Source: Fusobacterium gastrosuis (GTDB taxonomy: Bacteria; Fusobacteriota; Fusobacteriia; Fusobacteriales; Fusobacteriaceae). Taken from it: a DNA stretch of 64,000 nt. Below, in pieces: positions 1 to 9,139 of the stretch; position 1 is the first letter of the stretch, and every line of letters begins with the position of its first letter. The notes beneath the pieces were generated by a model that saw only the letters and a list, made by a program, of their open reading frames with translations, made no database searches and was not told where the DNA came from. A program made the position numbers and the translations under genes. The stretch spans positions 1,302,001 to 1,366,000 of the forward strand of contig NZ_LT607734.1 of NCBI RefSeq assembly GCF_900095285.1. Direction: 5' to 3'.

Positions 1-309
1 TGTAAAATATCTGATATATATATATTTCCATCTTTACAAGAAGGATTGCCTGTTGCTTTAATGGAGGCTATGGCTACTGGGCTTCCTGTAATAGCTTCTA
101 ATATAAGAGGAAATAATGATTTAGTAGAAAATGATATTAATGGCTTTTTGATTAATAGTGAAAGTGAATATTCTGAGAAAATAGAAATTTTTTTACAAAA
201 AATTAATTTGAGATTAGAAATAGGTAAAGAAAATAATAAGAAGATAAAGAATAATTTCGATATAAAAATTATTTCAAAAAAAATGAGAGAAATATATTCA
301 AAATTGTAA
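1..309 (+). CDS. Glycosyltransferase family 4, C-terminal fragment (cut by window start)
   Basis: The reading frame is open from the first base and ends at a TAA, giving 102 residues. Residues 14-33 (EGLPVALMEAMATGLPVIAS) are the typical nucleotide-sugar binding stretch of GT4 (GT-B fold) glycosyltransferases, in which the first Glu and the Glu of the MEAMA segment contact the donor. The remaining part is the usual helical C-terminal tail. It probably adds one sugar to a cytoplasmic, lipid-linked surface polysaccharide unit. The next gene follows after 26 bases, so it belongs to the same operon. Sugar donor and acceptor cannot be read from this fragment, and an ATG inside the fragment at 61 is not the true start. 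Confidence 0.85.
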   Translation, partial: CKISDIYIFPSLQEGLPVALMEAMATGLPVIASNIRGNNDLVENDINGFLINSESEYSEKIEIFLQKINLRLEIGKENNKKIKNNFDIKIISKKMREIYSKL

Positions 310-335
310 AATAGGAGGGAGGATAATACTTCATA

Positions 336-1502
336 ATGTATTATCATAATAGGAAAATGAATGTATTGGTGTACGGAACATTTGACCATTTTCATTATGG
401 GCATAAAAGGCTTCTAGATAGAGCTAGGAAATATGGTGAAAATCTTTATATTGGAGTATGTACAGATGAGTTTAGTTTAAAAAAAGGTAAAAAACCAAAT
501 TTTTCATATAAAGAGAGATGCGAAATTGTAAAAAAATATCCAGGAGTAATTAAAGTATTTCCCCAAGATTCATTTGAACAAAAAGAAGAAGATATAAAAA
601 AATATGGGATAGATTTTTTAGTATCTGGAGATGATTGGTATGGAAATAATGATCATTTAAAATCTTTTTGTGAAGTCATTTATTTAGAGAGAACCCCTAA
701 TATTTCTAGTACTTCCATTAGAATGAATAAAAAACAAATACAAGAAAAGCTATTAAAAATGATGAAAGAAATAGATGAAGTCTGTACATCTAATTCTATT
801 CAATATTGGTTATCTGCAGGAAGCCTACTTGGTGCTGTACGCCATAGAGGCTTTATACCATGGGATGATGATATTGATATAGTAATGCCTAGAAAAGATT
901 TTGAAAAATTTAAGAAAATATCTTCTGATTTTTTAAATAAACAATATAGAATAGTCGATTGTGGAGATAAAACTGATGAGCTTTATGAAGAATACTTAGG
1001 ACCAATGATGAAAGTTATTGATACCAATAAAGAATATTATAAAGATGGTAAATATGTAGGAGTATTTATAGACATAAATCCTTTAGATAGATATTCCAAT
1101 AACTTTTTTATTAGAAAGCTTCAAGAAATTCCTAAAATTTTATATTGTGGCAAAAAGAAAGCAAGACAAAACTTAAAAGATCAAAAAAAATTTAAAAAGA
1201 AATTAATATTCTTAATCTCTAAATTTTTTATAGTATTTCCCGATATTGTTATAGAAAAAATTGTACACATAGTTAGTCATTTTTTGAATAAAGAGAAGAA
1301 TAAGTATTATATGCATTGTAGTAAGGTGATATTTAAAGGTGTCTTCAAAGAAGAAGAAATTTTTCCTTTAAAAAAAGTAAAGTTTGAAGAGGCACTATTG
1401 TTTATACCTAATCATCCAGAAAATTATTTGAAAAGTAAATATGGAGATTACATGAAGATTCCTGATGAAGAAAATAGAAAAAATCATAGTGTAGGTGAAT
1501 AA
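336..1502 (+). CDS. Cytidylyltransferase-LicD fusion protein (phospho-alcohol decoration of polysaccharide)
   Basis: A 388-residue protein with two domains. Residues 8-130 are a TagD-like cytidylyltransferase of the HIGH superfamily: GTFDHFHYGH at 14-23 (HxGH at 20-23) and ERTPNISSTSIR at 118-129, matching the family's RTxxISST motif. Residues 140-388 are a LicD-type phosphotransferase: GSLLGAVRHRGFIPWDDDID around 162-181 with the acidic DDDID motif. TagD relatives make CDP-glycerol; LicD proteins transfer phosphocholine or similar groups to glycans. The fusion suggests that one polypeptide activates and transfers a small phospho-alcohol; which alcohol is unknown. A strong AGGAGGGAGG lies at 313-322, 13 bases before the chosen ATG. 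An in-frame ATG at 357 begins exactly at the domain but has a poorer site. It lies within the polysaccharide operon. Confidence 0.8.
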   Translation: MYYHNRKMNVLVYGTFDHFHYGHKRLLDRARKYGENLYIGVCTDEFSLKKGKKPNFSYKERCEIVKKYPGVIKVFPQDSFEQKEEDIKKYGIDFLVSGDDWYGNNDHLKSFCEVIYLERTPNISSTSIRMNKKQIQEKLLKMMKEIDEVCTSNSIQYWLSAGSLLGAVRHRGFIPWDDDIDIVMPRKDFEKFKKISSDFLNKQYRIVDCGDKTDELYEEYLGPMMKVIDTNKEYYKDGKYVGVFIDINPLDRYSNNFFIRKLQEIPKILYCGKKKARQNLKDQKKFKKKLIFLISKFFIVFPDIVIEKIVHIVSHFLNKEKNKYYMHCSKVIFKGVFKEEEIFPLKKVKFEEALLFIPNHPENYLKSKYGDYMKIPDEENRKNHSVGE

Positions 1503-1503
1503 T

Positions 1504-2442
1504 ATGAATAATATATATATAGTTCATCGTGATATAGATTTTTCAAAAGAATTAATAAATTATTTAAATAAAAAAACTGCTTATAATATAATAGGGATAC
1601 CTTTAAAAATAAATTTTTTAGAAAAAATAATATATAAGTTTTCTATGATATTAAAAAAAGATTGGACAAAATTCTGGGCATATTCTTTATCAAAAACTAT
1701 TAAAATATCCTCTAAAGAAGATTTTATTATAATAATTGATTCGGGGAGAGGAAAATATTTTGCACCTTTACTTAGAAAAAAATATCCAAATAATAGAATG
1801 GCTTTTTGGTTTTGGAATATTGTTTCAGATTTAAAAAATTTTAAAGACATTGAAAGTATATTTTCTAGAAATATATTTACATTTGATAAAAATGATTCAT
1901 TGAAATATAATTTAAAATATCTTAATCAATTTTATTGGAGTACTAACGATTATGAAGAAAGCATTCCAAATATATTATATGATGTTGTATTTATAGGATT
2001 TGATCATGGAAGAAGAGAAAAAATTAATTTAATAAAAGAAGAGCTTACAAAAGAAAATTTATTATTTTACTTTCACATTGTTAATGAAAATACTTTATTT
2101 GAAAGATATTATAAAAAAAATACTATTTTACCTTATTATGAAGTTAGAAGAATGACTTTACAAAGTAAAGCAATTTTAGAAATCTTAAAGGATGGACAAG
2201 TTGGATTAACACTAAGAGCACTGGAAGCTTTATTTTTTAATAAAAAGTTAATCACTAATAATTTGAGTATAAAAGAATATGATTTTTACTGTGAAGAAAA
2301 TATATATATATATGGTGAAGAAAGAAGAATCGGAGACTTTTTAAAACAACCTGTGAAACTTTTGGGAGAAGAAATAAAGAGGAAATATTCTGCAGAAGTT
2401 TGGCTTGAAAAAATTATAAAGGAATCTGGAAATGATAGTTAG
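1504..2442 (+). CDS. Putative glycosyltransferase-like polysaccharide biosynthesis protein
   Basis: A protein of 312 residues without a signal peptide or membrane segment. It begins with a Rossmann-like strand (IYIVHRDIDFSKEL) and near residue 235 has GLTLRALEALFFNKKLITNN, which resembles the donor-binding region of GT-B enzymes and of the RfaS-like LPS proteins, where a Glu follows R-x-L. I do not recognise it more precisely. The frame can also start at a GTG at 1495, but the ATG at 1504 sits six bases behind GGTGA and just after the preceding stop, so I take it. Its end overlaps the next gene by 11 bases, which indicates translational coupling within the polysaccharide operon. The donor sugar is not determined. 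Confidence 0.55.
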   Translation: MNNIYIVHRDIDFSKELINYLNKKTAYNIIGIPLKINFLEKIIYKFSMILKKDWTKFWAYSLSKTIKISSKEDFIIIIDSGRGKYFAPLLRKKYPNNRMAFWFWNIVSDLKNFKDIESIFSRNIFTFDKNDSLKYNLKYLNQFYWSTNDYEESIPNILYDVVFIGFDHGRREKINLIKEELTKENLLFYFHIVNENTLFERYYKKNTILPYYEVRRMTLQSKAILEILKDGQVGLTLRALEALFFNKKLITNNLSIKEYDFYCEENIYIYGEERRIGDFLKQPVKLLGEEIKRKYSAEVWLEKIIKESGNDS

Positions 2443-3400
2443 TTATTTAATTATCCTATATATAATTTCCGCTTTTAATAATTATAATATGGATTATGAA
2501 ATTTATGCTGGGACTTATACTTCACCATTAAAAGCTAAGCATTCAGAAATATTATTTAAGTATTTTATGAATTTGGGAAAGATATTAAATTTAGAATACC
2601 AAAAATTTTTATATCTTTTATTCTTTGTAATAATCTTATTTATTTATTTTTTATTCAAAAAATATAAAATAAGTTTGTATTACTTAATTTTATTTTCTAT
2701 TTATCCATTTTTTTTAAATGTTATTCAAATAAGGCATTTTTTTGCAGAAATACTTTTTATTTACTTTTTATTTTCCCAAAAGCAAAGAAATAGAATATTA
2801 TTTTTATTTTCTTCTTTTTTGACTCAGGGAGCTTTTATAATTTTTGTTCCTTTATTATTTTTTAAAAGTAAAATTACTAAAGTTAGAAAAAAAATAATAG
2901 GAATAAGTTTTATTTTAATAACAACAATTTTATTAACATTTAAAAACCAAATTTTATTGCTATTAGCTAATAATTTGAATTTTCATTATAAGCGAAAAAT
3001 TTTAATATATTTAGAAGCATCAAAGTTAAGAAATATAATTGGAACTAGGCATTTATACTTTGTAATAGCTTTTTTTATTATAATAAGTATGATTTATTTT
3101 TTAAATAAAATAAATATAGAAAGAAGTAAGCAAAAAATATTTATAAATTATTATTATTATTATTTATTAGTTTTACCATTATTTTTAGTTGATAGTGTAT
3201 ACTCTGATAGATTTATTAGAATTTTGTTCGTAAGCTCTTTATATATTATAGGAGCTGTAGAAAACAAATTTGAAAAGAAAAAATATATTTTTAGAATATA
3301 TGTATTTCTAAGTTTACTTTTTATTCTCATTGTAGCTTTTTTATTTAAAAATTATGCTGATATAATTTTAATTGTAATAAGAAATAATGAACTATTTTAA
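2432..3400 (+). CDS. EpsG/Wzy-like polysaccharide polymerase (membrane protein)
   Basis: A very hydrophobic protein of 322 residues with roughly eight to ten membrane segments and few charged loops. Features shared with the EpsG/Wzy family are the early NNYNMDYEIYAG stretch around residues 16-27 and the IQIRHFFAEILFIYFL segment around residues 97-112, whose conserved Arg follows a hydrophobic helix. Proteins of this kind join lipid-linked repeat units on the outer face of the inner membrane. The ATG lies inside the end of the preceding gene in another frame. With the Wzx-type flippase downstream it would complete a Wzx/Wzy pathway. Wzy proteins diverge strongly, so the family assignment rests mainly on length, topology and context. 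Confidence 0.6.
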   Translation: MIVSYLIILYIISAFNNYNMDYEIYAGTYTSPLKAKHSEILFKYFMNLGKILNLEYQKFLYLLFFVIILFIYFLFKKYKISLYYLILFSIYPFFLNVIQIRHFFAEILFIYFLFSQKQRNRILFLFSSFLTQGAFIIFVPLLFFKSKITKVRKKIIGISFILITTILLTFKNQILLLLANNLNFHYKRKILIYLEASKLRNIIGTRHLYFVIAFFIIISMIYFLNKINIERSKQKIFINYYYYYLLVLPLFLVDSVYSDRFIRILFVSSLYIIGAVENKFEKKKYIFRIYVFLSLLFILIVAFLFKNYADIILIVIRNNELF

Positions 3401-3450
3401 AATAATAATAAAGGAGGAATGTTGTTAAATATAAAAAATTTAACAAGCGA

Positions 3451-4283
3451 ATGAAAATGTTTTGTGGTGTTGTTGTTACTTATAATCCAACAGAATCTGT
3501 AATAAAAAATATAGAAACTTATATAGAGGGAATAGATAAATAATTATATGTTGTTGATAATTCGGAAGAAGAAAATGAAAATATAGATAAAATTAAAAAA
3601 TTATCGTCTAAAATAAATTATATTTCGATGCTGGGAAATAAAGGAATTGCTGCAGCATTGAATGTTGCTAAGAATAGAGCAATAAATGAGAACTATAAAT
3701 GGCTTCTAACAATGGATCAAGATAGTAGATTCAATGAAAGTGACATTGAAAAGTTTAAAAATTATATAAAAGAAAGAAATGAAGAAAAAGTAGCTATATA
3801 TTCACCTTTTCATAGTTATAATGGATTGTTACCAACTACCTCATCTTTAATAGAAGAAAAAAAGTTGTAATGACATCTGGAAATTTTCTCAATTTAGAAA
3901 TAAGTAAAGATATTGGAGATTTTGAAGAAAAATTCTTTATAGATGAAGTTGATCATGAGTATTGTTATAAAATATATAAAAAAGGATATAAAGTATTAAT
4001 AATTAATAATATTATGCTAGAACATAATCTAGGAAACTCAAAAAAACATGGACTTTATTGGGCAACGCATCATAACTATATAAGAAGGTATTATATAGTA
4101 AGAAATAGATGTTATATGATAAAAAAATATAAACCAAAAGGATATATTACATATCTACTAAAGACTACTTTAAAAATTATTTTGTCAGAAAATGATAAAA
4201 AAAGAAAATTAAAAATGACTTATCTAGGAGTTCGTGATTTTTTTCATGGAGTATCAGGGAAAATAAATGATAAGTATTTATAA
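3451..4283 (+). pseudogene. Rhamnosyltransferase-like GT2 glycosyltransferase, disrupted by a stop and a frameshift
   Basis: The intact ancestor would be a GT2 enzyme of about 277 residues. Reading from the ATG at 3451, MKMFCGVVVTYNPTES is a normal GT2 N-terminus, but codon 31 is TAA (3541-3543); the same frame then continues with LYVVDNSEEEN, GNKGIAAALNVA and MDQDSRF (the Asp-rich donor motif). At the seven-A run 3857-3863 the homology shifts to the -1 frame, which gives VMTSGNFLNLEI and FIDEVDHEYCYKI. Restoring one A would repair that break. The zero-frame sequence over the break is A AAA AAG, a known -1 slippery heptamer, but the upstream stop argues for decay. The nearest good Shine-Dalgarno (AAGGAGG, 3411-3417) lies 33 bases upstream, so the 5' end may also be altered. 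It sits between the polymerase and the flippase. Confidence 0.8.
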
Positions 4284-4294
4284 GAAGGTAAAAA

Positions 4295-5746
4295 ATGAAA
4301 GTAAATAGTGTGAAGTTAAATTTTATATTAAATACATTAAGACTTTTTCTTGGAGCTTTTTTCATTTTACTAACAACTCCATATATAACAAGGGTTTTAG
4401 GAGTAGAGAATCTAGGGAAAGTAGATTATGTAAATTCAGTAATAACATATTTTATACTATTTTCAGGACTAGGAATTCCAAAATACGGAATAAGAGAAAT
4501 AGCAAGAGTAAGAGATAATGAAGAAGAGAGAACAAAAGTTGTGATAGAATTAGGAATAATTCTAATTATAACAACATTCTTGTCATATGCAGTACTTTTT
4601 GGATTTTTGAATTATTTTAAAAATTTAAAAGAGTTAAAGCAACTTATTTTAATAATGAGTACATGGATATTATTTAATAATATAGGTTTTGAGTGGTTTT
4701 ATCAAGGAATTGAAAATCAAGTATATATAACGATAAGATTTATAATTATGAAATTGTTAGCATTAATCCTTATGTTTATTTGGATAAATTCTCAAGATGA
4801 CTATATAAAATATGGGGTAATTATAGTTCTTATGAATAGCGGCTCTAATATCTTGAATTTAATAAATATTAGAAAATATATATCCTTTAAAAATATTAGC
4901 ATAAAAGATTTAGATACTAGAAGACATATAAAGCCAATACTTGTTATCTTTGTAGCAGCTTTATCAGTTAGTATATACTTACAGCTTGATGTAGTAATGA
5001 TAGGAGCAATAAGAAAAGAAAGTGTAGCTTTATATACTGTACCTAATAAATTAATAAGATTAGCATTAATAGTTGTAACAGCATTAGGAACAGTGTTGCT
5101 ACCACGAATATCAAATTGTATAAAAAATAATGATAAAGAAAACTATATTAAATTCATAAATTATTCTATTAAATATATATTGATGTTGTCAGTACCTATG
5201 GTTACAGGAATCTATTTGTTAGCCAATGAAATTATTTTAGTGATGGCTGGAAATAAGTTTGTAGAGTCAATTTTTACTATGAAATTACTATCAGTGATTA
5301 TATTTATAGTAGGATTGGCATATTTTTTAGGATTCCAAATTTTATATCCGCATGGAAAAGAAAAATACTATACTTATGCTGTAACGATAGCGGCAGTTGT
5401 AAATTTTATTTTTAATTATTTAATGATACCTAAATATTACCAAAATGGAGCTGCAGTAGGAACGATAATAGCAGAAAGCGTTGGAGTTTTAATAATGCTT
5501 TTTTATGCTAGAAATTATTTAAAAGAAGTAGAATTTTATAGTATGAAAAATTTAAAATATTTTATTGCAGTTAGCATAATGGGGATAGTTGTTACAGGGA
5601 TTAAATATTTAAATTTAGAAAATATTCAAACATTAATGTTATCAGTATTTTTAGGGACTTTTACTTATGGAATAATTTTAATAAATTTAAAAGAAGATTT
5701 AGTAATGGAGTTAATAAAATTTTTGAAGAATAAAATAAGAAGATAG
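4295..5746 (+). CDS. Wzx-type oligosaccharide flippase
   Basis: A protein of 483 residues with about 12-14 hydrophobic helices. The N-terminus (LNTLRLFLGAFFILLTTPYITRVLG followed by VENLGKVDYVNSVITYF) is characteristic of the polysaccharide transport (PST) branch of the MOP exporter superfamily. These proteins move undecaprenyl-linked repeat units across the inner membrane. AAGAAGG precedes the ATG by six bases, and the gene follows the broken glycosyltransferase after 11 bases. It is the last recognisable export gene before an unrelated ATPase and the rhamnose genes. It appears intact; the substrate would be the repeat unit built by the glycosyltransferases upstream, so loss of one of those could change what it carries. 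Confidence 0.85.
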   Translation: MKVNSVKLNFILNTLRLFLGAFFILLTTPYITRVLGVENLGKVDYVNSVITYFILFSGLGIPKYGIREIARVRDNEEERTKVVIELGIILIITTFLSYAVLFGFLNYFKNLKELKQLILIMSTWILFNNIGFEWFYQGIENQVYITIRFIIMKLLALILMFIWINSQDDYIKYGVIIVLMNSGSNILNLINIRKYISFKNISIKDLDTRRHIKPILVIFVAALSVSIYLQLDVVMIGAIRKESVALYTVPNKLIRLALIVVTALGTVLLPRISNCIKNNDKENYIKFINYSIKYILMLSVPMVTGIYLLANEIILVMAGNKFVESIFTMKLLSVIIFIVGLAYFLGFQILYPHGKEKYYTYAVTIAAVVNFIFNYLMIPKYYQNGAAVGTIIAESVGVLIMLFYARNYLKEVEFYSMKNLKYFIAVSIMGIVVTGIKYLNLENIQTLMLSVFLGTFTYGIILINLKEDLVMELIKFLKNKIRR

Positions 5747-5857
5747 AAAAGTAATTTTTATATATTTAGATGTTAATATCAGTTGTATAAAGTTTTGTTT
5801 GTGAAGATACAAGTAAAAGTAAATTTTGATAAAAACTTTAGTTATAAAAGGAGAATA

Positions 5858-7669
5858 ATGAAAAATTTTTATACAGAATTAAAAAAACGATATGGAAAAT
5901 ATAAAGAAGAAGCAAAGTCATGGCATGATAATCGTAAAAGCGAATACTTAGTATTGATAACTGAAATTGAAGAATTTATTGAAAATAAAAGAAATTTTTT
6001 AGAACAAATTGATGAAAAAAAAATAAAGGAATATTCTAGAGTATATAATTTTTTAACAGGAAAGAATTATTATTATGGTAATTTTAAAGGTATTTCAAAT
6101 GAAAAAAAAGAATTAGAAGATATATTTGAAATGTTAGAAGAAGCAGAACTTATTTTGAATAAAATAAATTCATTAAATAAGACTATAGTATTAGTTGGAG
6201 CAAATGGGAGTGGAAAATCAAGTTTAGCAGATTTTTTAAAAAATAATTTAGAAAATAAAGTCATAATTTTTCCAGCACAAAAGCTTTTAAGAATTAATAA
6301 CGATAATTATGAAATAACTTATAATAAAGAAATGGTTAAAGGTAATCAATTGTCTGTTAGAGCGAAATCTACTGAAAATGGATATTTCGAGAATCAATTA
6401 TTAAGAAGTATAAGAGCAGTAGTAAATGAATATACAAATTCTCTATATGAAGCAGATGAAAAGAAGATTTCTAGGCCAGAAAAGACTTCTTTTGACAAAT
6501 TAACTGCTATATATAAGCAGCTAATACCAGAAATAACACTGAAACCAGATCCAGAGAATAGAATTTTAATACCTATTAAAAATGATAAAAAATATGATTT
6601 TAACTCAATGAGTGAAGGTGAAAAAGTTATAATCCTATATATTACTGGAATTCTTTTGGCAGAAAAGAAGAGCTATATTATTATAGATGAACCTGAATCT
6701 CATCTTAATTTAGCATTTATAAATAAACTATGGGATTTACTTATTAAAGAAAGAGAAGACTGTTACTTTATTTTTATTTCTCACAATATAGAATTTATTA
6801 ATTCAAGAGATAGTGCAGAGTTTATATGGTGTAAAAATTATATTTATCCAAATAAATGGGAATTAGAATTTATAAAGGATAGCAAGGAAATTCCACGGGA
6901 ATTAATATTAAAGTTAACTGGAAGTAAAAAACCTATTATTTTTTGTGAAGGAAGTCCTAAAGATTTAGATTATCAGATTTATTCTAAAATTTTTATGGAA
7001 TCTCATACAATATTTGCAGTAGGAGGACACAGAGAAGTAATAGGCTATACAAAAGCATGTAATAAAGTATTAAATTCACAGGTATGTTATGGAATAATTG
7101 ATGGAGATTTAATTTTTGAGGAAGATGAAATAAAAAAATTTAATGAAAAGAGAATAATGATTTTAGCATTTAATGAAATAGAAATGTTTTTAATAGAAGA
7201 AAAAATAATAAAAGCTGTAATAGAGCACTTTGAGTCAATAAACGAAAAAGAAATTGAAGAAAAATTTGAAAAATTTAAAGAAAAATTTATAAAAAAAATT
7301 GAAGAAAATATTGAAAAAATTGCTTTAGAAAAAATAAAAAAAGAAATTGATATTTCTTTAAAGAAGGTTAATATAAAAGAATATAGAACTTATGGAGATT
7401 TAGAAAAAAGTATGAGTGAAATTTTTTCAAATTTTTCTTTAAATAAAAAATTTGAAGAATATAAAGAAAAAATAAAAAAAATTTGTGAAGAAAAAAATTA
7501 TGAAGAAATGTTAAAATGGTGTTCATTAAAAAAAGAAATTACAAAAGAGTTAGCTAATAAAGAATTGGTAAGAGATTATGAAAAAAGTGCTTTAACAGTT
7601 ATAAGTAAAAAGGAAAAACTACAAAAAGAATTAAGAGAGAAATATTTTAAAGAATTAAAAGGAATATAA
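5858..7669 (+). CDS. AAA/ABC-type ATPase fused to a DUF4435 (TOPRIM-like) domain; candidate fused PARIS defence protein
   Basis: A 603-residue protein. After a charged N-terminal region (1-105) comes an ABC-like AAA ATPase: Walker A GANGSGKSS at 114-122, signature-like MSEGEK at 251-256, Walker B YIIIDEPES at 273-281 and an H-loop SHN at 308-310. From about residue 358 it changes to a DUF4435/TOPRIM-like domain: IIFCEGSPKDLD (Glu364), IIDGD (Asp415, Asp417) and FNEIEMFL (Glu440 and Glu442 region), followed by a Lys/Glu-rich helical tail. In PARIS phage defence, AriA is an AAA ATPase and AriB a DUF4435 nuclease, and single-chain fusions are known. I chose the ATG at 5858, behind AAAGGAG; the TTG at 5783 upstream in the same frame has no such site. 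It stands alone between wzx and rmlA. Other ATPase-TOPRIM proteins (OLD family) are the alternative. Confidence 0.7.
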   Translation: MKNFYTELKKRYGKYKEEAKSWHDNRKSEYLVLITEIEEFIENKRNFLEQIDEKKIKEYSRVYNFLTGKNYYYGNFKGISNEKKELEDIFEMLEEAELILNKINSLNKTIVLVGANGSGKSSLADFLKNNLENKVIIFPAQKLLRINNDNYEITYNKEMVKGNQLSVRAKSTENGYFENQLLRSIRAVVNEYTNSLYEADEKKISRPEKTSFDKLTAIYKQLIPEITLKPDPENRILIPIKNDKKYDFNSMSEGEKVIILYITGILLAEKKSYIIIDEPESHLNLAFINKLWDLLIKEREDCYFIFISHNIEFINSRDSAEFIWCKNYIYPNKWELEFIKDSKEIPRELILKLTGSKKPIIFCEGSPKDLDYQIYSKIFMESHTIFAVGGHREVIGYTKACNKVLNSQVCYGIIDGDLIFEEDEIKKFNEKRIMILAFNEIEMFLIEEKIIKAVIEHFESINEKEIEEKFEKFKEKFIKKIEENIEKIALEKIKKEIDISLKKVNIKEYRTYGDLEKSMSEIFSNFSLNKKFEEYKEKIKKICEEKNYEEMLKWCSLKKEITKELANKELVRDYEKSALTVISKKEKLQKELREKYFKELKGI

Positions 7670-7687
7670 ATATAGAAAGGAGTTCAT

Positions 7688-8557
7688 ATGAAAGGAATAA
7701 TACTAGCAGGTGGAAGTGGAACAAGGCTTTACCCAGTGACAAAAGCGATATCAAAGCAAATAACACCAATATATGACAAACCGATGATTTATTATCCGTT
7801 GTCAGTATTGATGTTAGCAGGAATAAAAGAGATTTTAGTTATATCAACTCCGAGAGATGTAAAAGTTTTTGAAGAACTTTTAGGAACTGGAAAAGATTTT
7901 GGGTTAAATATTTCTTATGCTGTTCAATTTGCTCCTAACGGACTTGCTGAAGCATTTTTAATTGGAGAAGAATTTATAGGAAATGATGCATGTGCTTTAG
8001 TTTTGGGAGATAATATATTTTATGGACATGGATTTACAGGTATGTTAAAAGAAGCCGTTACAAAAAAAGAAGGAGCAACAGTTTTTGGATATTATGTAAA
8101 TAACCCACAAGACTTTGGTGTTGTTGAATTTGATGAAAGTGGAAAAGCAATTTCACTTGAAGAAAAACCTAAAAATCCTAAATCAAATTATGCGATACCT
8201 GGATTGTATTTTTATGACAATACTGTTGTTGAAAAAGCAAAGCAAGTTAAACCATCTGCAAGAGGTGAACTTGAAATTACAACTTTAAATGAAATGTATT
8301 TAAGGGAGAATAAGTTGAATGTTGTAAACTTAGGTAGAGGAATGGCTTGGCTGGATACCGGAACTCATGAAGCACTTCTAGAAGCATCTAACTTTGTAAA
8401 AACTATTCAATCAAGACAAGGAATAATGGTAGCTTGTCCAGAAGAAATTGCATATAGAAATGGATGGATAAGCAAAGAGAAAGTTAAAGAATTGGCAAAA
8501 CCTTTATTAAAATCAGAATACGGAAAGTATTTAGAAGAGCTTATTAAGGAGAAATAA
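7688..8557 (+). CDS. rfbA: Glucose-1-phosphate thymidylyltransferase RmlA
   Basis: The protein of 289 residues converts glucose 1-phosphate and dTTP to dTDP-glucose, the first step of dTDP-L-rhamnose synthesis. The N-terminal [11 protein letters not shown] (residues 8-18) is the nucleotide-binding signature, followed by [27 protein letters not shown] holds the metal-binding Asp, and [20 protein letters not shown] forms the sugar-phosphate pocket. Length and motifs are full and normal. AAGGAG lies seven bases before the ATG. The gene starts the rmlACDB run and is followed by rmlC after only two bases. It is cytosolic, and enzymes of this family are feedback-inhibited by dTDP-rhamnose. Confidence 0.97.
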   Translation: MKGIILAGGSGTRLYPVTKAISKQITPIYDKPMIYYPLSVLMLAGIKEILVISTPRDVKVFEELLGTGKDFGLNISYAVQFAPNGLAEAFLIGEEFIGNDACALVLGDNIFYGHGFTGMLKEAVTKKEGATVFGYYVNNPQDFGVVEFDESGKAISLEEKPKNPKSNYAIPGLYFYDNTVVEKAKQVKPSARGELEITTLNEMYLRENKLNVVNLGRGMAWLDTGTHEALLEASNFVKTIQSRQGIMVACPEEIAYRNGWISKEKVKELAKPLLKSEYGKYLEELIKEK

Positions 8558-8559
8558 GA

Positions 8560-9138
8560 ATGGGAAAATTTAAAAAGATAGAAACTGGAATAGAGGGACT
8601 TTATATAATAGAACCTACTGTATTTGGTGATGAAAGAGGATTTTTTGTAGAGTCATATAATAAAAATGACTTTACAGAACTAGGAATATCAGATGAATTT
8701 GTTCAAGATAATCATTCTAAATCAAAAAAGGGTGTTTTAAGAGGATTGCATTTTCAAACTAAATTTTCACAAGGTAAATTGGTTAGAGTGATAAAAGGTT
8801 CTGTTTATGATGTAGCAGTTGATTTAAGAAAAGATAGTAAAACATTTGGAAAGCATTTTGGTTTAGAATTAAGTGCTGAAAATAAAAGAATGTTTTTTAT
8901 TCCAAAAAACTTTGCCCATGGTTTTTTAACATTGCAAGATGACACAGAGTTTACTTATAAATGTACAGATTTTTATCATCCAGAATATGATTCAGGGATA
9001 ATGTGGAATGATAAAGATATAAATATAGATTGGAATTTTGAAAAATATAATTTGAAAGAAAAAGACATTGTATTATCTGAAAAAGATAAAAAACACCAAT
9101 CTTTAAAAGAATATGAAGGTAAGTTAAAAGGTGAGTAA
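8560..9138 (+). CDS. rfbC: dTDP-4-dehydrorhamnose 3,5-epimerase RmlC
   Basis: A complete cupin-fold enzyme of 192 residues that epimerises C3 and C5 of dTDP-4-keto-6-deoxyglucose. VFGDERGFFVESYN (about 20-33) and VLRGLHFQ with the catalytic His near residue 68 are typical; KLVRVIKGSVYDVAVDLRK and FFIPKNFAHGFLTL form the jelly-roll core and the second His region. It follows rmlA by two bases and leads into rmlD, whose start lies just behind the rmlC stop. The third step of dTDP-rhamnose formation. Nothing unusual in length or key residues. Confidence 0.97.
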   Translation: MGKFKKIETGIEGLYIIEPTVFGDERGFFVESYNKNDFTELGISDEFVQDNHSKSKKGVLRGLHFQTKFSQGKLVRVIKGSVYDVAVDLRKDSKTFGKHFGLELSAENKRMFFIPKNFAHGFLTLQDDTEFTYKCTDFYHPEYDSGIMWNDKDINIDWNFEKYNLKEKDIVLSEKDKKHQSLKEYEGKLKGE

Positions 9139-9139
9139 T

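Noticed and set aside
3857..3864. Programmed -1 frameshift making a functional rhamnosyltransferase
   Set aside because: The heptamer is right, but an in-frame TAA lies 314 bases upstream and no clear downstream pseudoknot or stem is seen, so decay or sequence error is more likely.
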